Below are positions 30,357 to 38,900 of a stretch of 64,000 nucleotides of DNA, piece by piece. The position numbers and the translations under genes were made by a program. The stretch is from Symbiodinium natans (lineage: Eukaryota; Sar; Dinophyceae; Suessiales; Symbiodiniaceae): the NCBI GenBank assembly GCA_905221605.1, contig CAJNDS010000569.1, positions 1 to 64,000 of the forward strand, in the 5' to 3' direction. Under the pieces are notes generated by a model. The model was given only the letters and a program-made list of their open reading frames with translations. It was not told where the DNA came from and did not search any database. Positions within the stretch are counted from its first letter, which is position 1. The number at the start of each line of letters is the position of its first letter.

Positions 30357-30680
30357 GTCCAATAATCCTATCAATGAATTTTCCATTTTTATTTGGCACA
30401 AATATAGATTTAACATGTCCGCCATAATTCAATATAAATTTTGTTGTATTACTTCCCACATTGCTGATGGTAATCCAAATTGGATTTCCAAATCATTACA
30501 TATTGCAGCCCAATTATCATATTTTAAATGTTTTAATACCCCAATACTAAATACACCATATTTTGATTGTGTTAACAGTTACATAATCCTTTATCAATTT
30601 GTGTTCCTTTAAGGAATATATATACACCTCTTCTTTGTTCCATTGTAAATGGGTTTACATTCCAAATCTTTTCGACCATT
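30357..30680 (-). pseudogene. AT-rich island with protein-like debris of unknown origin
   Basis: Base composition drops abruptly to roughly 30% GC. On the minus strand three frames give protein-like fragments in order: MEQRRGVYIFLKGTQIDKGL, then a 43-residue stretch beginning SKYGVFSIGVLKHLKYDNWA, then NYGGHVKSIFVPNKNGKFID. They follow each other with frame breaks, as in a decayed single gene. I do not recognise the protein. The composition suggests transfer from an organelle, an AT-rich parasite or a virus; the sequence does not show which. Confidence 0.4.
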
Positions 30681-31549
30681 TTCATGTGCAGTGAGCTGTG
30701 GCGAGGACATGTGAGCATGTCAACCCAGTAGCATATGCTTAGCAGCAGCATGAAGCAGTTTTTGCATGTTTTCTTTGCGCTACGAGATTTTGCGACACGT
30801 TTGAAGAGAGTTTTGCAAGTAGCAGCAAATGCACATGTGCATTTGCAAGCGTGGAAGCAGTGCTGCAGCTTGAGGAAGCTGTTTATGTGTTTCGGAAAGT
30901 CAGGCGGTTGCCGACTAACTTTGAACTTTGGCTCAAGACAAGCTGAAGAAGAGAAAGAACACGAGAGGCACGCAGCTTACCTGTCTTCTCTGTGCCAAAA
31001 GCGACAGTCACGGCAGTTTGCTTGTCTGTGTCTTTCGTAAGAAGTTTTACATGGTAGCGGAGCTCGCTGTCTCCGCCTTGGCCAGCATTCAGAACCCACC
31101 AGAGTCCTCGCCGGGTAGAAATCTCGAAGGCCGCATTTCTTGAGCAGCCGAGAATCAGCTTGATGAAAAAAGCTTTCTGTGAAGGGCTTCCTTTTGAAGG
31201 GAGTGACACAGTTCAGTTGCAGAACAAAACAGACACCGATTTGCGGATAAGATTGGTAGTTCAAGACGCACAAGCAATGCGTCATGTTGATCGTGATATT
31301 TGGCGCACAATGGTGCATTCACCTTGTGGATGTGTCTGTAGCCGATGACTGAAAACGTTTTCGTTTGGCCTCTCTGCTGAGTACGGAAATTGCTCTCGCT
31401 AGCTTTTGTAACCAGACCCTGGAAAGCGCCCTCTCGACGGCCATTTGCCCAGAATTGATGAGGTTGAGTGCCGATTGCCAACCGATGGTTTGCCTGATGT
31501 CAGCCTAAGCCACATTTCCAGCCACGGAAGTACCACGTTTGCACTACAA

Positions 31550-31773
31550 AAGCTTGCTGTCAACTTGTTGATAGCGCCTTCGTGAGGAGCGAACGCTTAG
31601 GTTGCCTGCAACCGTGCCTTTAAGAAAAACAAAAAGAGTTTTCACAGTGCTTTCAAAATTTTCTGCATGCCCATCTTTCATGTTCTCTCTGCATGTCACC
31701 TTGACAGCTTGTATGCAGTCTTCATGCCCGGTAACAGTGGCTGACAGCTGAGAGATGCAGAAAATTTTCTTTG
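31550..31773 (+). repeat. Split direct repeat A1
   Basis: It begins AAGCTTGCTGTCAACTTG and ends AAAATTTTCTTTG. It is the left terminus of the element and is identical to A2 by eye. Confidence 0.95.
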
Positions 31774-32216
31774 GGCCTGAGGCTGCGTTCTAGAGTAGAG
31801 GTCTCGTAAGGGGTGCTAAGGGACTGGCCTTAGGCCGTGTGCAAGCCAGTGGCGTGGCCACTGGCGGATGGTGTGTTCCTTGGCCCTGTTATGAGCGGTT
31901 CTGACAGCTCTGAGGATTTTTCTTCTTCTTCGAGCGACGACCGCGTTTTGATCCTTGCAGGGCCTCTGCCGCCGTTTCGGCCAGTTTTGTTGCGCCCCAG
32001 AGCCTTCTACGACGATCTGCTGCGTGATCAGGTTGCCGCTCCCACCGGCCTTTGGTCTTGGGTCGTTGACAGCAATTTGGTTGCCGTGCTTCTGAGCCAG
32101 AGCGAGGGCTCCAGGATTTTGCTGGCACTTCCTTTCCGCAGCTGGCCCTCGCTGCTCTGCACAGCCAAAGGTCCTCACGCTTGCTTTCGCGTATTGCTCA
32201 CTTTGCCTTCTTAAGC

Positions 32217-34379
32217 ATGTCCGATCCGGCCAGTGCTACTGAAGCCTCTGGTTCCGCCAGCAGATGGGTCGCAGTCGCGGAGCATCCTTTCCCGCCTGAG
32301 CCCCCGACCTTGCCTGCCTGTGCAGTGATTGCCCTCGAGGCCCCTGCGCCTGGGCCGCTGACTGTGCTTTCGGATAAAGGGGGGAGTTTAGGGAATGCTT
32401 CTGTTGGGGGGAGTTTAGGGACTGCTTCTGTTCTTTCCGACAATGTCTCAGTGTCCGATGGCGACTTCAACGTCGCCGAAGATGCAGGTGTTGGCCCACT
32501 GGGGGCTTGCTCTCCTGACCCTGAAGATGACACCCGTCATCCTGATTCTGAGGGTTGTGCAGGTTTACCTCTCGAGTCCCGCGTTGACACCAGCTTCATT
32601 GATCAGATTGTTTGCCAACAGGTTGTTGCATCCCGAAATTTGACGCAAATCCGTCTGCCGTGGGAGCAAGGTCCTATGAAGTGCATTTTCAGTGATGATG
32701 CCGACTTTGCTGTGCAATCCCCATCCTTGGAGCCCTTGTTACCGCCAGAGGTGAGCACGCCTGATCGGCTGGTCGAGTGCTTGGAGCATGTGACCGACTT
32801 GAAGTCATTCTTTCAAACCACGATTTCTAATGTTGCTGACTGCGATATTAATGAGACCCTTGGAAGTTTGCTTCACATTGCAATCAATAAGTTGTGTGTC
32901 GTCGTGGAACGGTGCACAGGACAGCCGCCCGACCCTGAGGACATTGAGGCCAGGACGGGGCTCCGCAGCCCCTACACGTTGATCAAGAGGGCCAATTCCC
33001 TCCTCGCCTATCTTCGTTGGGTCGATGGTCAGCCCCTTGCAAATCTGTCCTTCTCGGGTGTGTTCCAAGAGACTCTTGTTTGGGAACATTTTCAGTACTT
33101 GAAGAAAGAAAACAAGCCTCCGACCAGCGGTTCGACGTTGCTTTCTGCCATGCGGTTCTTGCACTACGTCCTTGAGGTGGATGTGCAGGTATGCATTTCT
33201 AGCCGGCGCATCGTCGGTGCCAGTCAGCAGTTGGCTGCTAAGACCCGTTGGCTCAAGCAGGCTCGTGCATTAACAGTTGATCAGGTTCGCAAATTGCATG
33301 AACTTCTCGAAGGCAGTGACGACCCCCTGTTGCGTTGCTTCGCTGCATATGCCTTGATCGCCGTCTATGGACGATGTCGGCACTCTGACCTGCAGTGCAT
33401 CTGGGACCTGGAGTGCGATTTCGATGGTGTTTCGGGCTTTCTGCAGATTCGAACAGGTCGTCACAAGACCTCGACCACCGCCAAGAAGAAAGCGCAGTTT
33501 TTGCATATCTTGGTCCCTGCACAGGGAGTGGTCTCTCGTCCCTGGCTGCCTCTTGCAATCCAGGCGTTTGAAGCTGTTAACCTGTGTTTAATTGGCAAGA
33601 TTGACGGGCCCATTTTCCGCCCACCCCTTGATGCTGAGTGCTCTGCCCTCTGTGCTCGCCCCGTGTCCTCGCAAGAAGTGTCCAGGATGCTTCGTCAAGC
33701 CCTCGATTTGCCTGAGGACTCCGGCGTGTCCTCCCATTCCCTCAAGGTCACTGGCCTGTCCTGGGCATCCAAGGCTGGCGCGCGCGCTGGCATGGACCGT
33801 GATACTTGTGCTGTCTTGGGTCGGCATGCTCGCAATCAACTCACGACTGAGGTTGTGTACAGCCGTGACCTCAGCGCGGCCCCGTCGTTGGCCTTTTCTC
33901 GCTTGTTGCATCAGGTGGCTCTTGGGGTGTTCATGCCAGATGCTCCTTTGCGCGCTTTCTGGAGCGAGTCCTGTGAAGCCTCTCCTGGCCTAGCACCAAT
34001 TTTGCCTGTGGTGCGACCCTCCGGAGCCATCAAAGTTGAAGATTCCGCCTCCGAAGCCGCGGAGTCTGCGCATGAGAGCAGCGAGGATTCCTCCGCTTCT
34101 GAGGCCTCCCGAAGCAGCAGCTCGGACAGTGGGACCCCTTCCTCAAGCCCTCCCCTCAGCAAAAAGGCCCGCCGCTTTCTGCCTGAGACACGGGATGAGT
34201 CCGACGTCTGGGTGATCCACCGTCGTTCCCGCAAGTTGCACTTGGTCCGCGGCCAAAGAAATCTTGATGCGTGCCTTCAAGTTCTTGCATGCGGACGTGT
34301 GCGCTCCGATGCGTACAGAGTTGCCGAGGATGCTGACCTGGATGCGGTCGAGTGTCAAGGTTGCCGGCGATGCATTTGA
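32217..34379 (+). CDS. Tyrosine recombinase of the YR retrotransposon
   Basis: The frame is open from 32181; the ATG at 32217 (MSDPAS...) is the likely start, giving 720 aa. Numbered from 32181, the catalytic set of the phage-integrase family is present: Arg400 in CRHSDL, a Lys-rich hairpin (HKTSTTAKKK), His519 and Lys522 in SHSLK, His549 in GRHARNQ and the nucleophile Tyr560 in VVYSRD. A core-binding-like helical part precedes it (about 260-380). The N-terminus is acidic and contains a small tandem duplication (GGSLGNASV / GGSLGTASV). The C-terminal tail is Ser/Glu-rich. In DIRS-order elements this enzyme inserts the circular cDNA. It ends in UGA followed by CGG, and an AAG|GTAAGT donor-like site follows at about 34411. 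Confidence 0.88.
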   Translation: MSDPASATEASGSASRWVAVAEHPFPPEPPTLPACAVIALEAPAPGPLTVLSDKGGSLGNASVGGSLGTASVLSDNVSVSDGDFNVAEDAGVGPLGACSPDPEDDTRHPDSEGCAGLPLESRVDTSFIDQIVCQQVVASRNLTQIRLPWEQGPMKCIFSDDADFAVQSPSLEPLLPPEVSTPDRLVECLEHVTDLKSFFQTTISNVADCDINETLGSLLHIAINKLCVVVERCTGQPPDPEDIEARTGLRSPYTLIKRANSLLAYLRWVDGQPLANLSFSGVFQETLVWEHFQYLKKENKPPTSGSTLLSAMRFLHYVLEVDVQVCISSRRIVGASQQLAAKTRWLKQARALTVDQVRKLHELLEGSDDPLLRCFAAYALIAVYGRCRHSDLQCIWDLECDFDGVSGFLQIRTGRHKTSTTAKKKAQFLHILVPAQGVVSRPWLPLAIQAFEAVNLCLIGKIDGPIFRPPLDAECSALCARPVSSQEVSRMLRQALDLPEDSGVSSHSLKVTGLSWASKAGARAGMDRDTCAVLGRHARNQLTTEVVYSRDLSAAPSLAFSRLLHQVALGVFMPDAPLRAFWSESCEASPGLAPILPVVRPSGAIKVEDSASEAAESAHESSEDSSASEASRSSSSDSGTPSSSPPLSKKARRFLPETRDESDVWVIHRRSRKLHLVRGQRNLDACLQVLACGRVRSDAYRVAEDADLDAVECQGCRRCI

Positions 34380-34751
34380 CGGTTGTGGAAAAGTCGGGTC
34401 CCTCTGCTTGCGAAGGTAAGTAGTCGACCTAGGGTCTGCAATGAAGTGTTGCGCCCTCACAACTGTCATGCTGCTGTCTGCCTTTTTCGGTCGAGTGCAC
34501 GGACAAGGGGGGGGGGGGTTGAGCATGAGTGAACGTGAGTCATGTCGGCTGCTTGTTCTCTCTCGCCCCCCCATCAAGTCGAGGTTGGTGACGACATGAC
34601 CAATGCTTTCATGCCATGATTTGTTGTGTTGATTCCTGATTGACATCTTGATGTTCAGTTACACTCAGTCATGTGAAGTTGTTCGGGTGCATTCTGTCAT
34701 GTGAAGTAGGTGCCCCTAAGTAGCCTCTCGAGTGCGCTGCGTGAGAGCCCC
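34380..34751 (+). other. Spacer between recombinase and Gag-like ORFs
   Basis: It contains a splice-donor-like AAGGTAAGT near 34411, a run of ten or more G near 34506-34516 and a tandem pair of GTTCAGTTACACTCAGTCATG-like and TCATGTGAAGT units near 34655-34708. A candidate acceptor, GAAGTAG|GTG, lies at 34708, so an intron joining the ORFs is possible but unproven. Confidence 0.35.
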
Positions 34752-35975
34752 ATGTCTGTGCTGGAGTCTGCCGCTCACTTTCAGGCGAGATGCAAGCTGT
34801 TCCGCATCGGCGAGCCCCTCATACGTACCTTGACGCGTCTGGGTTTTGAGACTCTTGGGCAGCTCGCTTATTGCGTGGGCCAACCAGGTCAACAGCTAGC
34901 CGATGATCAGTGGCATACTTGGGTCCAAACCTCCATCCCCGCCGCATCAGCCGGGGAAGCTGCGAGTGTACGCCGACTCGTCTTCGAGGCGCAAACACTT
35001 ACCTTGGCAGATCTCAAGGACCAGGTTACCAACCCCAGTGCCTCTGCCGCCCGACCCCTTGCAGAAGCAGAGCGCGACAAACGCATGGCTGCTTTAAAGG
35101 CCAAGGTTTCCGGTGTGATCATAGAAGGTGATGCGGAGCCCAGCCGGGCCCTGTTGGAATTGGCCTGCACCATGAGTTCGCTGGATGAGATAAGGTATAT
35201 CGCCCCTGAGAAATGCACCTCCCGCTTGAGCGAGGTAGCCCTTGCCAAGCCCCTCGCCCGTGTCGTCGAGCTGGAGCAGCAGCGGCTTGTTCTCAAGGAC
35301 CAGGAGCTCCCGTGTGACGCCCAAGTTCACAACCCCTTGCTCCTCTCTGCAGCATTCCGTCGTCGAGGACTGGCGCTGGCATTTGCAGACGTGGTTGATT
35401 TTCTTGCACATGAAAAATACGTCAATGAGCTGATGCGACACCTGACAAACCCCGACGCCCTGCCAGGGGGTGCTTGCCAGCTGCATCAAGTTGTCGAGGC
35501 TGACCGCTTGGTTCATGTGTGGATGCTTGAGAAAGGAATCCGGCCCCGGCGCAAGAGTGACGGATCCCGCGCCATGGATGACGCTCTCTTTGAAGCGCTC
35601 TCGTCGTATCGCGTTTCCTTCGTCTTGATCCCTCGTGGAAGCACGGCTGCTGGGAGTGGCGGCGGTCGAGGAAGGAAGCGCAAGAAGACCAAAGATGACA
35701 AGGGCAAGAAGGATGATAAAGCTGAGAAGATTCCCCCTGCGCCCAAGGACCCACCTGCTCGCCCCCCGAAAGGTCCAGGCAAAGGTGCTGCCAACCGTGC
35801 GGCTGTCCCCAAGGCCATTCTCGACAAGGGTGGCAAAGCCCAAACGCCCGATGGCAAAGCCATCTGCTACGGGTTCAGCCTTGGGGAGTGCCGGGTGGCC
35901 AACTGCCCCCGTGCCCATGTCTGCGCGCGTTGTTTCGGCAATCATAGCCTCATGCAGTGCCAGCGCAAAGAGTGA
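34752..35975 (+). CDS. Gag-like zinc-finger protein of the YR retrotransposon
   Basis: The frame opens at 34710 and the first ATG is at 34752 (407 aa). The N-terminal 300 residues are helical and unremarkable. A Lys/Asp/Pro-rich linker follows (about 320-375). The C-terminus has a CCCH-type finger (CX7CX4CX3H, starting ICYGFSLGEC) directly followed by CARCFGNHSLMQC, a CX2CX3HX4C knuckle. Copia-2 Gag has the same CCCH-then-CCHC order. This is a plausible nucleocapsid role, inferred. The stop codon at 35973 is in the same frame as the downstream polyprotein. Confidence 0.7.
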   Translation: MSVLESAAHFQARCKLFRIGEPLIRTLTRLGFETLGQLAYCVGQPGQQLADDQWHTWVQTSIPAASAGEAASVRRLVFEAQTLTLADLKDQVTNPSASAARPLAEAERDKRMAALKAKVSGVIIEGDAEPSRALLELACTMSSLDEIRYIAPEKCTSRLSEVALAKPLARVVELEQQRLVLKDQELPCDAQVHNPLLLSAAFRRRGLALAFADVVDFLAHEKYVNELMRHLTNPDALPGGACQLHQVVEADRLVHVWMLEKGIRPRRKSDGSRAMDDALFEALSSYRVSFVLIPRGSTAAGSGGGRGRKRKKTKDDKGKKDDKAEKIPPAPKDPPARPPKGPGKGAANRAAVPKAILDKGGKAQTPDGKAICYGFSLGECRVANCPRAHVCARCFGNHSLMQCQRKE

Positions 35976-35981
35976 CTATCG
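35973..35981 (+). promoter_or_regulatory. Possible UGA-CUA stop-codon readthrough site between Gag and Pol
   Basis: The Gag stop is GAG-TGA-CTA-TCG. The next in-frame stop is that of Pol at 40295, so one readthrough event would give a Gag-Pol fusion. UGA followed by CUA is the context known to favour readthrough in several viruses and cellular genes. Separate initiation at the ATG at 36048 is the alternative. Confidence 0.5.
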
Positions 35982-38900
35982 CCAGAAGCCGCTTCGACCA
36001 GTGTCACTTCGAATTCGTTTTCTGCTAGCCAGCCTGACGTGGCGAAGATGTCTGACCTTCCCCCGCAGGTGCTGACTCCTGCCCTTTGCACAGATGAGTC
36101 TCGCGATCTCCCCGCTTCAGGCCAACCTGTTCTGGAAGTTCGCGAACGGGCTAATCTTTCTCCTGCATACAGGCCCCTTGGTGAGCCCGTGTCTCTGCTC
36201 CCTAAGTCTCCTCCCTCCCCTAGGCCCCCGGTTGCTCCCTCCTCAAGCACCTCTGTTGTTCCCACTAGCACTGCCGCGTCCGTCAGGTCACCTGGCTCTG
36301 CAAGTGACCTGCCACCCCAACCCGAGCCCTATGAGGGTTCGCTGGGGTCCGATGTGGGGCTTGTTGCTGGGTTTTGGGGGCTTCCAAGTTCCCCAAGAGC
36401 GCCCGTTCTTTTGCGTCCGAATTGCCATCCAAAAGAACGGACGGTTTCTGACAAAAGAACGGCGGAAAAAGGGCCCGGAATGGACCCGGTGGACCCCCAT
36501 ACCGAGCCCCGCCCTGAAGCACCTGTACGTGAAGCGACTGTGCAGGCGCCAGTCCGCGCTGATGATGCATCCTGTTCTGCCCCCAGGCCTGCTGTGGCTC
36601 TTGACTTACGTGAACAGCCTTCGCCCTGCCAGTGGGTCGTGGACGTGGCTCGTGCGGAGCATCTTGCCCGTGCCTCTGTCAACAGCCCTTCGCTTGACGC
36701 TGCCCGGCGCATTCTTTGCCTGCTTCCCTCTGAGGTCCCCGCACGGGGCCAAGCGCATAGTGCCTCTCACTCCTGGACCTGCGGCATGTGGACCTGGGGT
36801 GCCCGTGCGGGCGTTCGCGGCTTCACGAAACGTTTCCCCGCTGTGACACGTTTCTTCTGTGCTCTACTTCGCCAGCACTTCCCTGGCCACGCATTCACGA
36901 ATGCTGCTGTGTTCACAAACCTGCGCGCGGAACCGCACGTTGACTCCTGCAACGTACCTGGTTTCCCCAACCTGCTTCTGCCAATCAGCCTTTTCCGGGA
37001 CGGCGACGTCTGGCAAGAATCTCCAGTTGGCCGTGTTCCGCTGGCAGGGCACGATGCCCTGGGCATACGGCTCCGCGTCAGTTTGGGGCCCCAGACCTTA
37101 GACGCCAGCCGCCTGCATGCCACACTCCCTTGGAAAGGCGTTCGGTGTTTGCTTGTGGGATATTGCCTTCAGGGTTGGGAGCGGCTGTCCGAGAAGGAAC
37201 GACAGGAGCTCCTTAGTTTGGGTTTCCTTAACCCCGGTTCCCTAGTCCAGCCTGCCCCTGTGCGGCCCCTCACGCCCCCCACCCCGCCTTTAATTTTGGA
37301 GTTATTCTCCGGGTCTGGTCGCGTCACTGCGGCCCTGCGTGCACTTGGTTTTGAGGCTGTTGCCATTGACAAGGTCAAGAGCGTTGGGTGTGCCGCCCCG
37401 CCCTGGGTGCTCGATGTCTCTACGCCAGACGGCCTTGCCCAGCTGCTCCAACTTGTGCAAAACCCGCGCGTCTTGGGGTTGTTCGCCGCTCCGGCTTGTG
37501 GCACGTGTTCTCTGGCCCGTGGCATTCCGTGCTGGGACAGCCAGGGCAATCCGGTGCCTGTGCCCCGGCCTCTGCGGTCAGACCGTCACCCGGACGGTAT
37601 GCCCGACCTCCCCCCCGGTGATGCTCGCCGTGTGCGCCTTGCAAACGAAAGCTACCTGGCGCTTCGACAGGCCGTGCGCCTGGGTGTGCAGCGTGGCATC
37701 TTGATTGCTGTGGAGAATCCGCGGTCATCCTTGTTTTGGAAGACTTCCTTTTGGCGCGACGTGGCTCCTGCTTTTCGCTATGTGGATCACCAGGCGTGCG
37801 CCTATGGTGGCGACCGCCCCAAGTTCACCCGGATTGCCTACACGCACCCTTCTTTCGAGTCCTTGTGCAAGCTGTGTCCCGGCTGCCCTGCGCATGCGTC
37901 TTGGGGTGTCGACCCCGCGGCCCCCAACGGTTTCGCCACCAGTCGGGAGACCGCCTACCCTCGTCCCTTGGCTCATGCCCTTGCGCAGTGCTTCGCGAGT
38001 GCCCTTCCCACTGTCGAGCCGCCGGGCCTCCAGCTTCCGGCGTTACGCAGCCTGGCTGGACTTCAACCAAAAGCTAGCAAGGTGCCAGCCTTGGTCCCGG
38101 AGTACAAGACCACTTGCGTGGTCCGGGGGCCTGCCGCCAGCCTGGTCCCGCCTTGCCAACCCATGCAACGCCTCGAGCAGGCTTGGCCGGTGCCTGCGGA
38201 TTGTCAATGCAGCTTGAAGGTCATACCTCCCTATGCTCAGTTGCTGCGTCTCAGTCCGGTTAAAATGGGAAAGCAGGATGAGGAAACTCGTAGGCATGTT
38301 GAATTGGCGTGGGGCATTCCGTGGTCGCCAAGTGAATTCATTCAGTGTGCTTGCAAAGCTGTCCACCCTGTGGCCCAAGAAGCACAATTACCCAGCGAAC
38401 TTCTTCAAGCCGTCGAAGTGAATTGCAATGCGACGACAGCGTCGGCCCTTGAAGGGAAGCGCACAGCTTGGTTTGAAAAATGGTTCAAACGGTGCTTGGA
38501 ACTCAGGACAGACGAATGCAAACTCAAGGATGGCATGCATCCCGACGTCCGAGGCATCCTTGAACCTAAAAACCTTCTTGTCTGGCGCGAAATCTTAGAT
38601 GACCTCAACTACCCTGACAAAACTGTCATCGAGGAGGTGATTTCAGGGACCGTGTTGACTGGTGAAGTTCCGAGTACTGGGCTATTCAACCCTGTTTTCA
38701 AACCCGCGGCAATGTCCGAGGACTTGTTGCGAGACACCGCCGATGAGGGCAGGCACAGTGTCTTCCGGAGTGTTAAGTCGCAGGGTGATTTGCTTGACCA
38801 AGAAGTAAAGAAGCAAACCCTTGAAGAACTACAGAAAGGTTGGTTAGAAGGGCCCTTTGATCCGTCTGAGCTGCCTAACGGCTCAGTAGTTTCTCGCCGG

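Noticed and set aside
34377-34382. UGA-CGG after the recombinase as a second readthrough site into Gag
   Set aside because: The frame after it meets another stop within about 50 codons, so readthrough alone would not reach Gag.
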